Below, piece after piece: positions 44,937 through 54,134 of a stretch of 64,000 nt of DNA. Position 1 is the first letter of the stretch; each line of letters opens with the position of its first letter. The translations under genes and the position numbers were made by a program. The notes beneath the pieces are model-generated. The model worked only from the letters and a program-made list of their open reading frames with translations, searched no databases and was not told the DNA's origin. The stretch covers positions 6,958,605 to 7,022,604 of the forward strand of contig NZ_PTJS01000001.1 of assembly GCF_002941025.1 (NCBI RefSeq). The letters run 5' to 3'. The stretch is from Streptomyces sp. QL37 (GTDB taxonomy: Bacteria > Actinomycetota > Actinomycetes > Streptomycetales > Streptomycetaceae).

Positions 44937-47213
44937 ATGACAGGCCCCGCGGTCCCGTTCCGCGAAATCGTTCTGAAGGTTCACAGCAGGTGTGACCTAG
45001 CCTGCGATCATTGCTATGTCTACGAACATGCTGATCAGAGCTGGAGAACCCGGCCGAAGACTGTTTCTGATCAAGTCATCTCCAGAACGGCGCAGCGCCT
45101 CGCTGAGCACGCGAAGACACACGCACTGCCCTCCGTGTCAGTGATCCTGCACGGAGGGGAGCCTCTGCTCGCCGGCCCCGCCCGACTGCGGCGCGTATGC
45201 GAGGAGTTCGGATCGGCCCTGGCGGGCGTAGCCGAGCTGGACCTCCGGATCCACACCAACGGCCTGCAGCTCAGCCCCCGGTACCTGGACCTCTTCGACG
45301 AGTTCGACGTCAAGGTGGGTATCTCCCTCGACGGCGACCGCACGGCCAACGACCGGCACCGCCGATTCGCCGACGGACGCAGCAGTCACCCCCTCGTACT
45401 GAAGGCCGTCGAGCTGCTCCGGCAGGATCGCTACCGCCATCTCAACCTCGGGCTCCTGTGCACCGTCGACATCGAGAACGACCCGCACGCGGTACTGGAC
45501 GCCCTCGTGGCGCTCGACCCTCCGCTCATCGACTTCCTCCTTCCGCACGCCACATGGGACGAGCCGCCGCCCCGCCCGGACGGATCGCCCACGGCCTACG
45601 CCGAGTGGCTCCTCGCGGTCTTCGACCGCTGGCAGGAGGAGGGGGGCCCGGTGCCGGTGCGCCTGTTCTCCTCGGTGCTCTCCACGCTGAGCGGCGGTCC
45701 CAGTCTCACCGAGTCCCTCGGGCTCGCCCCCACGGACCTGGTGGTCGTCGAGACGGACGGTCAGCTGGAACAGGTCGACTCCCTCAAGAGTGCCTACGAG
45801 GGCGCCGCGGCCACCGGGTTCGACGTGTTCTCGCACTCCTTCGACGACGTAGCCGCCCACCCCGGGGTCCGGGCGCGGCAGCTCGGTCTGGCAGGTGTCA
45901 GCGAGACGTGCCGCCGGTGCCCCGTCGTGCGCTCCTGCGGTGGCGGGCTCTACACCCACCGGTACAGCTCGGCGGACGACTTTGACAACCCGTCGGTCTA
46001 CTGCGCCGACCTGGAGGCGCTGGTGCGGGGCATCCAGGCCCGCACCAGCGCGGCCGCCGTGTCCCCGGCCCTGGCCGACCGGAGTGAACTGGCCGCCGAG
46101 CAGCACGACCTGACCCGCACGCTCCTCGCCGGCCTCCACGAGGCGCTGGACGGCCGTGGCGGAGCCCGGTGGGACGAGGCCTGGGGGCTCGCGGGCGTCC
46201 TGGAGACCTCCGGCGAGGGCGCCGCCGGGCTCGACCGCGTCGTGGCGCACCCCTTTACGCGTACATGGCTGCTGGACGTCCTGGAGGGGCTGCACGCCGA
46301 ACGGCCCGAAGCCGTCGGTCAGGCGCTGCGGCTGTCGTCGTACGTCGCGGCTGCCGCGGTGCTGTCCGGTCCCGGCCTGGAGGTGCCCTGTGACTACCGG
46401 GACGGCAGGCTCTTCCTCCCCACCCTCGGTGAGCTGCGGGTCGGCGGGCCGGGCGAGACGGGACGGGTCCTCGTGCGAGCCGTCGGCGAGGGGTTCGCGG
46501 TCCGGCGTGAGGGCGGCGGTGAACGGATCGTCGCGAGCGAGGTGGAGGGGTCCGACTGGCTCCCGGTGCGGCACCTCGCCGCAGGCATCGCGCCCCGGCT
46601 CGCCCTCGACGACCTCGACCCGTTCAGGGACTGCTTCGACGCTCCGGCCGCGCCCCGCCTGAGCCGGGCGGACGCGGATGCCTGGGCCGAGGGTGTCGGC
46701 CGGGCATGGGAGCTGCTGGCGCGGGCCGCGCCCCGGGAGGCGGCGGATGCCGCGGAGAGCCTGACCACGCTGACCCCCCTGGTCGCCGGCCGCAACACGA
46801 AGCGGCCGCACGGCCACGGGGCCGTCGGGCTCGAATGGACGGGGGACACCGGGGAGCTCGCACTCGCGTTGCTGCGCGGTCTGCGAAGGGCCAGGTTGCG
46901 GGCGCTCCTGGACGTCACGGATCTCTACGCGCTGGACGGCGCCTGGGAGTACCAGCTGCCCTGGGAGCGGAATTCGAAGGTCCCCTTTTCCGGGCTCCTG
47001 GCCGGCACATACGAACGCGTGGGACTTTCCCTCCTCGTTCCCGGATTCATGGACGGAGTGCCCGAGGCACTCGACATGATGGACGGGGCGGCCGAACCCA
47101 CTGTCGGAGGAATGCGGCTGCTGGGCTCGCTCCGTGACGAGGTGAGAGGTGTACATGGGACAAGTGGGATGAACATCCTTGTGAATGCCGTGGATCAAGA
47201 ACCTGTTCGATGA
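44937..47213 (+). CDS. fxsB: FxsB radical SAM/SPASM peptide-modifying enzyme
   Basis: A 758-residue radical SAM enzyme. SAM cluster ligands are Cys19, Cys23 and Cys26 (CDLACDHC); VSVILHGGEPLLAG and VGISLDGDRTANDRHRRFADG are typical maturase strands; a SPASM-like cluster of Cys follows at CRRCPVVRSCGGGLYTHRY. The last 350 residues form an extension like the beta-hydroxylase-type domain seen in some FxsB proteins; around HGHGAVGLEW I see no HExxH metal motif, so it may be inactive. The 5' end has unusual codon use (CTA at 44997, TGT codons). Its substrate is the upstream precursor. Confidence 0.92.
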   Translation: MTGPAVPFREIVLKVHSRCDLACDHCYVYEHADQSWRTRPKTVSDQVISRTAQRLAEHAKTHALPSVSVILHGGEPLLAGPARLRRVCEEFGSALAGVAELDLRIHTNGLQLSPRYLDLFDEFDVKVGISLDGDRTANDRHRRFADGRSSHPLVLKAVELLRQDRYRHLNLGLLCTVDIENDPHAVLDALVALDPPLIDFLLPHATWDEPPPRPDGSPTAYAEWLLAVFDRWQEEGGPVPVRLFSSVLSTLSGGPSLTESLGLAPTDLVVVETDGQLEQVDSLKSAYEGAAATGFDVFSHSFDDVAAHPGVRARQLGLAGVSETCRRCPVVRSCGGGLYTHRYSSADDFDNPSVYCADLEALVRGIQARTSAAAVSPALADRSELAAEQHDLTRTLLAGLHEALDGRGGARWDEAWGLAGVLETSGEGAAGLDRVVAHPFTRTWLLDVLEGLHAERPEAVGQALRLSSYVAAAAVLSGPGLEVPCDYRDGRLFLPTLGELRVGGPGETGRVLVRAVGEGFAVRREGGGERIVASEVEGSDWLPVRHLAAGIAPRLALDDLDPFRDCFDAPAAPRLSRADADAWAEGVGRAWELLARAAPREAADAAESLTTLTPLVAGRNTKRPHGHGAVGLEWTGDTGELALALLRGLRRARLRALLDVTDLYALDGAWEYQLPWERNSKVPFSGLLAGTYERVGLSLLVPGFMDGVPEALDMMDGAAEPTVGGMRLLGSLRDEVRGVHGTSGMNILVNAVDQEPVR

Positions 47214-47363
47214 TTCCTGGGTATGGATGACTGAAAAGCGGCGTTGATTGACCGAACGCTGTGGGGGTGGAGCACAGTCCGCTCCGGAATGATGAATTCG
47301 CTCGCACCCTCTCCACAGTCCTGGGATGCGGGTGCTCACACAGGACGGGGGTCGTGTGCACGC

Positions 47364-48665
47364 ATGACGCAACAGCGAGCGGACCATCGGCCGTACTTTT
47401 TTCTGAGCTACGCGCATACACCGGGGTACGGCGGTGGATCGGACCCAGACATGTGGGTCGAACGGCTATTCCAAGATCTCTGCGGTCATGTGATGGCCAT
47501 GACCAATCTTCCCGCGGGATCGCCGGCCGGATTCATGGACCGGGAGATACGCTCCGGCGAGGGCTGGTCCGAACGGCTGGGTAATGTCCTGGCCAACTGC
47601 CGGGTCTTCGTCCCGCTCTTCTCGCCTCGTTACTTCGCCAGCGAGATGTGCGGCAAGGAGTGGTACGCCTTCGAGCAGCGCGCCATTCACCACCGGGCCC
47701 GGTCGAACCAGCCGGCGGAGGCGATCGTGCCCGCGCTCTGGGTTCCGGTGCAGCCGAGCCAACTGCCGGGCCCCGCCGAGCGGTTACAGTTCAACCACCG
47801 GGACTTCGGGGACCGGTACGTCAGCGACGGGCTCTACGGGCTGATCAAACTCACGCTCTTCGCCCAGGACTACGAGCAGGCCGTCTACCAACTGGCCAAA
47901 CGCATCGTCCACGTCGCCGACAGTGTGCAGATCGGCTCGGGCAGACCCCTCGACTTCCGCCTCGTACCCAGCGCCTTCGGTGCGCCGGGCAGCGGAGCGG
48001 GCGCCCCGAGGCCCATGCGGATCACCATCGCCGCCCCTACCCGCCACGACCTGCCGGAGGGCCGGAACCCGGAGTACTACGGCGACAATCCGCAGGAGTG
48101 GAACCCCTACCATCCGGCCGCCGCCAGACCGCTGGCCTATGTCGCCGAAGAGCTCGTGCGCTCCCTCAACTACCAGGCCGTCATCACGTCGTTCGACGAG
48201 GAACCCGGTCAGCGGGAGGGCAAGCAGCCGCCGAGCACCCCCGAGATCCTCCTGGTCGACCGCTGGGCCCTGCGGGACGAGGACCTGAGACGCCGGCTCG
48301 CCGCCTTCGACCGGGAGAACCGGCCCTGGGTGACCATGGTCGTCCCGTGGTGCAGGGAGGACCATCAGAGCAGGGCGGCCGAAGCAGAGCTGACCGAGAG
48401 ACTCGAGCAGACGATGCCGGTCAAGATGCGGCAGGGGCGGGCCTTCTGCCGTGTCGCGGCCAAGGGGGTACCCAGCATGGAGGCGTTCGGCCAGATCCTG
48501 CCCCAAGTGGTCGAGGTGGCCGCCCAGCAGTATCTGAGGCACGCCACGGCCTACCCACCGGCCGGTGGACGGCACAGTGAGCGGACGCGGCTGATGGGGC
48601 CCATGGGCAACACCCAGTTCATACCCGACATGCACGACCCTGCGACGGATGCGGAGGACGTATGA
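47364..48665 (+). CDS. fxsC: TIR-like FxsC protein, contains a TTA codon
   Basis: A 433-residue protein. The N-terminal 150 residues are TIR-like: YFFLSYAHTPG, FMDREIRSGEGWSERL and VFVPLFSPRYFASEMCGKEW. The C-terminal half is another alpha/beta domain (MRITIAAPTRHDLP, WVTMVVPWCRED) of unknown function, conserved in FxsC proteins. ATG 47364 is chosen; upstream frame from 47244 looks non-coding. Leu141 is encoded by TTA at 47784-47786, the only TTA codon I found in the window, making translation dependent on the bldA tRNA. The stop overlaps the FxsT start (ATGA). Confidence 0.88.
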   Translation: MTQQRADHRPYFFLSYAHTPGYGGGSDPDMWVERLFQDLCGHVMAMTNLPAGSPAGFMDREIRSGEGWSERLGNVLANCRVFVPLFSPRYFASEMCGKEWYAFEQRAIHHRARSNQPAEAIVPALWVPVQPSQLPGPAERLQFNHRDFGDRYVSDGLYGLIKLTLFAQDYEQAVYQLAKRIVHVADSVQIGSGRPLDFRLVPSAFGAPGSGAGAPRPMRITIAAPTRHDLPEGRNPEYYGDNPQEWNPYHPAAARPLAYVAEELVRSLNYQAVITSFDEEPGQREGKQPPSTPEILLVDRWALRDEDLRRRLAAFDRENRPWVTMVVPWCREDHQSRAAEAELTERLEQTMPVKMRQGRAFCRVAAKGVPSMEAFGQILPQVVEVAAQQYLRHATAYPPAGGRHSERTRLMGPMGNTQFIPDMHDPATDAEDV

Positions 48666-51600
48666 CAGCCGGTCGTGACGGGCGCATCGTCACTTTCTAC
48701 TCGTACAAGGGCGGTACGGGGCGCACCATGGCCCTGGCCAACACCGCCTGGATCCTGGCCGCCAACGGCAAGCGGGTGCTGGCCGTCGACTGGGACCTGG
48801 AAGCACCCGGGCTCCACCGGTTCTTCCATCCCTTCCTCGACCCCTCGACGCTCGGGGCCACCACCGGCGTGATCGATCTGATCACCGAGTACGCCTGGGC
48901 CGCGACCAACCCCGCCCAGCGGGCCGACGACTGGCACCGCGACTACGCCCGCATCCAGCCGCACGCGGTCTCGCTCACCCCCGAGGCGCTCGGCTGGGAG
49001 TTCCCGAGGGGCGGCACCCTCGACTTCGTCTCCGCCGGACGGCAGAACCGCGAGTACTCCGCGACCGTCTCCACCTTCGACTGGGACAACTTCTACGACC
49101 GGCTCGGCGGCGGCCACTTCTTCGACGCCCTGCGGGACGACATGAAGGCCAACTACGACTACGTCCTCATCGACAGCCGTACGGGCCTCAGCGACATCGC
49201 CGACATCTGCACCGTCCACCTCCCGGACGTGCTCGTCGACTGCTTCACCCTCAGCGACCAGTCGATCGACGGCGCGGCCTCCGTCGCCCGGCAGATCGCG
49301 GAGCGCTACACCGGCCGGCCCATCTCGATCTTCCCCGTCCCGATGCGGATCGACGAGGGCGAGAAGGAGAAGGCCGACGCCGGGCGGGCGCTGGCCCGGC
49401 TGAAGTTCGACCGGCTGCCCCGTGACCTCTCGGGCGACGAACTCACCGCCTACTGGGGCGCGGTGGAGATCCCGTACCGCCCCTACTACGCGTACGAGGA
49501 GACCCTGGCCACCTTCGGTGACGAGGCGGGGCTCAGCAACTCGCTGCTGTCCGCCTTCGAGCGTCTCACCGCGGTGGTCACCCAGCAGGAGATCACCTCG
49601 ATGCCCCCGGTGGGTGAGGAGGTCCGGCTGCGCATCCGCGACGCGTTCACCCGGCGCAGGCCCGCGCTGCCCGCCGATCTCTTCCTAAGCTATGTGGCGG
49701 AGAACCGCATGTGGGCCGACTGGATCGAATCGGTCCTCACCCGCGCCGGGTTCCGGGTGGTCCCGCGCGACGTCTCCGCCGAGCCCGGACCCGTGGACGC
49801 GAACCGCGCCGTCGAGACCGCGACCCGCACCGTCGTCCTGCTCTCCAGCGCCTACCTCAAGTCCCAGCGGGCCGTGGACCTCTGGGAGCGCGCGGTCTCC
49901 GAGGACCCCGGTGGCGGGAGGCGTCAGCTGTTGCCGCTCAGGGTCAGCGACGTCCGGCTCTCCGCGCCGTACATCGACCGCAACCCGGTCGACCTGTTCC
50001 GGCTGGACGAGGTGCACGCCACCACGGCCCTGATGCGCGCCCTGGACCGGCCGGTGCAGCTCGGCGACGGTATGTCGCCCGGCCCCCGCTTCCCCGGCAC
50101 CGTGCCGAGGATCTGGAACGCGCCGCCGCGCAACCCCGGCTTCACCGGCCGCTCCCTGGTCCTGGAGCGGATGCGTGACCAGCTCGGCGGTGGCATGGCC
50201 GTCGTGCTGCCGCAGCCGCAGACCCTGTACGGCCTCGGCGGAGTCGGCAAGACACAGGTCGCCCTGGAGTACGTGCACCGCTTCATGGCCGACTACGACC
50301 TGGTGTGGTGGATATCGTCCGAGCAGATCGACGACGTCGTGGCCAGCCTCGCCGAACTCGCCGTACGGCTGGGTGCCCAGGGCGGCGACGACATGGCGGC
50401 AGCCTCGCAGGAAGCCGTGGACCTGCTGCGGCGGGGGGTGCCCTCGGAACGCTGGCTGCTGGTGTTCGACAACGCCGACGACCCGGAGCGCCTCAGCCGC
50501 TACTTCCCGCAGGGCGGCTCCGGCCACATCCTCGTCACGTCCAGGAACCAGTCCTGGTCGCAGCACGGTGACGCGCTGCCCGTCGACGTGTTCCTGCGGG
50601 AGGAGTCGATCGAGCACCTCCAGCGCCGTGCACCGGGGCTGAGCGACGAGGACGCGGCCCAGGTGGCCACCGCCGTCGGAGACCTGCCGCTGGCGGTCGA
50701 GCAGGCGGCGGCGTGGATCGCGGAGACCGCGACCCCGATCGACACCTATCTGGAGCAGTTGGCCCGGCAGGCCCCGGAGGTCCTGGCGCTGAACCAGCCG
50801 GCCGGTTATCCGCAGCCCGTCGCCGCCACCTGGAACATCTCCATCGAACGCCTCAAGGAGCGTTCGCCCGCAGCGGTGCGTCTGCTCCAGCTCTGCGCGT
50901 TCTTCGCGCCCGAGCCGATCTCTGCCAATCTCCTGTACAGCAAGGAGATGATCGAGGCGCTGAAGCCGTACGACCCCTCGCTCCAGGAGAAGCTGGTCCT
51001 CGGCCGGGTCATCCGGGAGATCGGCCGCTTCGCCTTGGCCAAGGTCGACCAGGTGTCGAACTCCATCCAGGTGCACCGACTGGTGCAGGCGGTGATCAGG
51101 GCCCAGCTCAGCGAGGAGGAGCAGCGCGAGGCGAGGCATGTCGTCCACCGCATCCTTGCGGGTGCCCGGCCGGACGACGACGAGCCGATCGACAACCCGG
51201 AGACCTGGCCGCGCTTCGCCACGATCTGGCCGCACCTCGGTCCGTCGGACGCGCGCAACTGCAAGGACCCGGAGACCCGCAGGCTGCTGATCGACCGGGT
51301 GCGCTACCTGTGGAAGCGGGGGGACGTCCGGACGGCGGGCCGGCTCGGGGACGAACTCCGCGACACCTGGCGGGACATGCTGGGCAACCAGGACCTGCAG
51401 TACCTCTACCTCTGCTTCCACCTCTCCAACATCCTGCGCACCCGGGGCCGGTACGTGGAGGCCAAGGAGCTCGACGAGGTGACCCTGGGCAGGCAGCGGG
51501 AGGTGCTGGGGCCGGAGCACCCCCACACGTACATGACCACCAGCAGCCTGGCCATCGACCTCGGGCTCCTCGGTGACTACGGCAAGGCGATCGAGCTGGC

Positions 51601-52594
51601 GACCGCGGCGCACGAGGGATTCAGCCAGATCTTCCACGACAGGCATCCCCGGACGCTGGCCGCGGCGAACAACCTGGCGCTGAACCTGCGGAGCGTCGGA
51701 CAGTACGCCCGGGCCAGGGAGATCGACCAGGACGTCTACGACCTGCGGTCCGAGGTCCTCGGTCCCGAGCACCCGTACAGCCTGTCCTCCGCCATCTCAC
51801 TGGCACGTGATCTGCGCGAGGTGGGGCGGTACGAGGACTCGGTCGGTCTGCTCAGCCGGACGTACGACGCGTACAAGGCCACCCTCGGCCGGACCTACCC
51901 CACCACGCTCAGCGCCGCGAAGAGTCTGGCGGTCTCGCTGCGCAGGGCGGGGCAGCTGGAGGACGCCCGGAGGCTGACGGTGGCCACCCGGGCGAGGTAC
52001 CGGGCCAAGTACACCGCGGCCAACCCCGAGTCGCTGGCCTGCGACCTCAACATGGCGTCCGACCTGTTCGCCGCGGGGGAGGCCGTCGAGGCCAGGGACA
52101 CCGCGCAGGAGGTGGTGGACCAGTACATGAACGTGCCGGGGGAGCACCACCCGTACACCCTGGCCGCGCAGAACAACCTCGGCGCCTACCTCGTGGGGAC
52201 GGGTGCGCACCTGGAGGCGGAGAAGCTGCTGACGCGGGTGGTCGCCTCGATGCGTGAGGTCTTCGGCCGCGAGCACCCGAACACGCTGTTCTGCGTCATG
52301 AACCTGGCGAACGCGACGGCCGGGCGGGGCGATCTCGAACTCGTCCTGGAGACGGAGCGGCGGGTCTCGGGCCAGCTCCGTGATGTTCTCGGAGCGCATC
52401 ACCCGGAGACCCTGGCCATGACGTCGAACCTCGCGGTCACGCTCGGCGCGATGGGACGCAAGGACGAGGCGCTGAGGGTGCGGGCGGAGACGGGGGACGA
52501 ACTGGCACGCCAGCTCGGCGACGAACACCCGCTCACCCGGATAGCGAGGGACGAGCGGAGGTTCTGGCGCGAGCTGGAGCCGATGTCGGTGTGA
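48662..52594 (+). CDS. fxsT: FxSxx-system MinD-like / TIR / NB-ARC / TPR protein
   Basis: A 1310-residue STAND-class protein. Residues 1-320 are a MinD/ParA-like ATPase with a variant P-loop (KGGTGRTMALAN, Arg for Lys) and VDWDLEAPGLHRFF. From about 338 a TIR domain begins (LFLSYVAENRMWADWIESVL), with VVLLSSAYLKSQRAV. NB-ARC begins near 490, P-loop GLGGVGKTQ at 524, LLVFDNADD as Walker B, and VHRLVQAVI near 803 as the wHTH end. From about 900 there are TPR repeats of the kinesin-light-chain type (LGPEHPHT, LGPEHPYS). It is coupled to fxsC. Confidence 0.92.
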   Translation: MTAGRDGRIVTFYSYKGGTGRTMALANTAWILAANGKRVLAVDWDLEAPGLHRFFHPFLDPSTLGATTGVIDLITEYAWAATNPAQRADDWHRDYARIQPHAVSLTPEALGWEFPRGGTLDFVSAGRQNREYSATVSTFDWDNFYDRLGGGHFFDALRDDMKANYDYVLIDSRTGLSDIADICTVHLPDVLVDCFTLSDQSIDGAASVARQIAERYTGRPISIFPVPMRIDEGEKEKADAGRALARLKFDRLPRDLSGDELTAYWGAVEIPYRPYYAYEETLATFGDEAGLSNSLLSAFERLTAVVTQQEITSMPPVGEEVRLRIRDAFTRRRPALPADLFLSYVAENRMWADWIESVLTRAGFRVVPRDVSAEPGPVDANRAVETATRTVVLLSSAYLKSQRAVDLWERAVSEDPGGGRRQLLPLRVSDVRLSAPYIDRNPVDLFRLDEVHATTALMRALDRPVQLGDGMSPGPRFPGTVPRIWNAPPRNPGFTGRSLVLERMRDQLGGGMAVVLPQPQTLYGLGGVGKTQVALEYVHRFMADYDLVWWISSEQIDDVVASLAELAVRLGAQGGDDMAAASQEAVDLLRRGVPSERWLLVFDNADDPERLSRYFPQGGSGHILVTSRNQSWSQHGDALPVDVFLREESIEHLQRRAPGLSDEDAAQVATAVGDLPLAVEQAAAWIAETATPIDTYLEQLARQAPEVLALNQPAGYPQPVAATWNISIERLKERSPAAVRLLQLCAFFAPEPISANLLYSKEMIEALKPYDPSLQEKLVLGRVIREIGRFALAKVDQVSNSIQVHRLVQAVIRAQLSEEEQREARHVVHRILAGARPDDDEPIDNPETWPRFATIWPHLGPSDARNCKDPETRRLLIDRVRYLWKRGDVRTAGRLGDELRDTWRDMLGNQDLQYLYLCFHLSNILRTRGRYVEAKELDEVTLGRQREVLGPEHPHTYMTTSSLAIDLGLLGDYGKAIELATAAHEGFSQIFHDRHPRTLAAANNLALNLRSVGQYARAREIDQDVYDLRSEVLGPEHPYSLSSAISLARDLREVGRYEDSVGLLSRTYDAYKATLGRTYPTTLSAAKSLAVSLRRAGQLEDARRLTVATRARYRAKYTAANPESLACDLNMASDLFAAGEAVEARDTAQEVVDQYMNVPGEHHPYTLAAQNNLGAYLVGTGAHLEAEKLLTRVVASMREVFGREHPNTLFCVMNLANATAGRGDLELVLETERRVSGQLRDVLGAHHPETLAMTSNLAVTLGAMGRKDEALRVRAETGDELARQLGDEHPLTRIARDERRFWRELEPMSV

Positions 52595-52779
52595 CGGCAG
52601 GGCGGGGCGGCCCGGCGCGGATCCGGGGCGCGTGGTGCTTCGAGGGTGCGCCCCGCACTGTTCGTCTTCCGGCCGGCGGGCGTGTGCCCGGCGGCTGCCG
52701 TGGAGGTGTCCGGGGGCGGCACCCCTTTCACCTTCCTCGGCCGGACCTCGGCCTCGGGGCGCCCCCGGGCCGGTTGATC

Positions 52780-52809
52780 CGGTGGGGCTCCGCCCCCGGA
52801 GCCCCACCG
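52780..52809. terminator. Bidirectional terminator between fxsT and the hydrolase
   Basis: A 13-bp stem (52780-52792 with 52797-52809) closes a CCCC loop between convergent genes. The preceding 185 bp after fxsT hold no gene. Confidence 0.8.
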
Positions 52810-52813
52810 CCGG

Positions 52814-53698
52814 TCAGCCCACCGCGGCCTCCCGTTCGTCCAGCAGCCAGTTGAGCACCTCGGGCAGCACGGACAGCGCGTCGAAGTGCGCCGCCGCCGG
52901 TTCCAGCACGGCGGTGGCGCCCGGTATCTGTTCGGCCAGCCACCGGGAGTGGCCCACCGGGGAGAACACGTCCTTCACGCCGTGCCACAGCATCACGGGA
53001 CACCGGATGTCGGCGGGATCGAACCCCCACGGCCTGCAGAACGCGAGCGCGTCGTCGATCCAGCCGTACGCCGATGTGCGCAGCCCCTCGCGGAAGTTGG
53101 CGAGCAGCATCGTGCGGATCCCGGCGTCGTTGACCACGGTGCGGTCGCTGTCGGTCAGCTCCCGGCGCAGGTCGTCCAGGAGCCGGGCGGGGTTCTGCCG
53201 GATCTCCGCCGAGCGGCTGATGAAGGATTCCGCCAGCCCGTCCGGGTCCGCCGCCGCCCTGGAGTACGCGAGCACGTTCGAAGCGGCCATCCCGTCGAAC
53301 CAGTCGAGCCCTTCGGCATCCGGGGGAGCCAGGCTGACCAGGGCGGCGCCACGGGTGACCCGGTCGGGCATCAGCGCGGCGCAGGCCAGAGCGTGCGGTG
53401 CGCCGCCGGAACGGCCGACCACGGCGAAGCGTTCCAGGCCGAGGGAGTCCGCGATCGCCCGTACGTCCTCGGCGACGTCCATCACCCGCCGCCCCGGAAG
53501 CCGGTCCGAGCCGCCGTACCCCGGGCGGTCGTAGGCGATCAGCTGCATGTTCCGCTGGTAGAGGACCATCCCGCGTGGAGCGGGCCCCAGCCGGCTGCCG
53601 GGCATGCCGTGCAGGAGGAACACCGGTCTGCCGCGGGGGTCCCCCTGTCGCTCGACCATCAGATGCCGTCCGTCGGCCACGCGCACCCGACTCCGCAC
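52814..53698 (-). CDS. Alpha/beta-fold hydrolase
   Basis: A 294-residue cytoplasmic hydrolase. The oxyanion region is HGMPGSRLGP, the nucleophile elbow VGRSGGAPHA places Ser98, the acid is Asp in HGVKDVFSP and the base His in AAHFDALSVL. The GTG complement at 53696-53698 has GGAGGGA just upstream and is preferred over the frame to 53896, which begins in the divergent promoter region. Substrate unknown; no signal peptide. It is divergent from the streptogrisin D-like gene. Confidence 0.85.
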   Translation of the reverse strand: MRSRVRVADGRHLMVERQGDPRGRPVFLLHGMPGSRLGPAPRGMVLYQRNMQLIAYDRPGYGGSDRLPGRRVMDVAEDVRAIADSLGLERFAVVGRSGGAPHALACAALMPDRVTRGAALVSLAPPDAEGLDWFDGMAASNVLAYSRAAADPDGLAESFISRSAEIRQNPARLLDDLRRELTDSDRTVVNDAGIRTMLLANFREGLRTSAYGWIDDALAFCRPWGFDPADIRCPVMLWHGVKDVFSPVGHSRWLAEQIPGATAVLEPAAAHFDALSVLPEVLNWLLDEREAAVG

Positions 53699-53881
53699 GA
53701 CGTCCCTCCGCTCATCACCCCGCTCGGTCCGGACACCAACTGCCCGGTCTTTACTGACAGTTCGATGATGACCCATCGGAGTCGATACCGGCACTCCCTG
53801 TCGGAACGCGCCGGTGGTGTTTCGGGACGTCCGGGAGCATTCGGTGGTGTTCGGCTTCAGGAGTGCCCTCCACGGCATCCG

Positions 53882-53916
53882 GACTCCAGGAGTCATTACA
53901 GGACAGGACTAGTCCT
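53882..53916 (+). promoter_or_regulatory. Two adjacent perfect palindromes upstream of the protease gene
   Basis: GACTCC-a-GGAGTC at 53882-53894 and AGGACTAGTCCT at 53905-53916 lie 23 bp centre to centre (about two helical turns), in the 436-bp region between the hydrolase and the protease. They look like paired operator half-sites. The rest of that region (53699-54134) holds no gene. Confidence 0.5.
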
Positions 53917-54134
53917 CACCCGCTGCCGACGGGCCATCGCCCCGGGTGTTCGCGAACGGAACCGACGTGGTGCGACACCCGGGTTGTGGACGCGGCGCGG
54001 GCGAACCGTCGTCTTCGTGTGCGCGTCCGGAAGTCGACCTTGTGTGCTATCGGCCGCATCGGAATAGTGGGCGCCCCATCCTCCGTGCTCCGGACACCCC
54101 ACTTGTCCGTGCACGGCCCCACAGGAGGTCGAAG

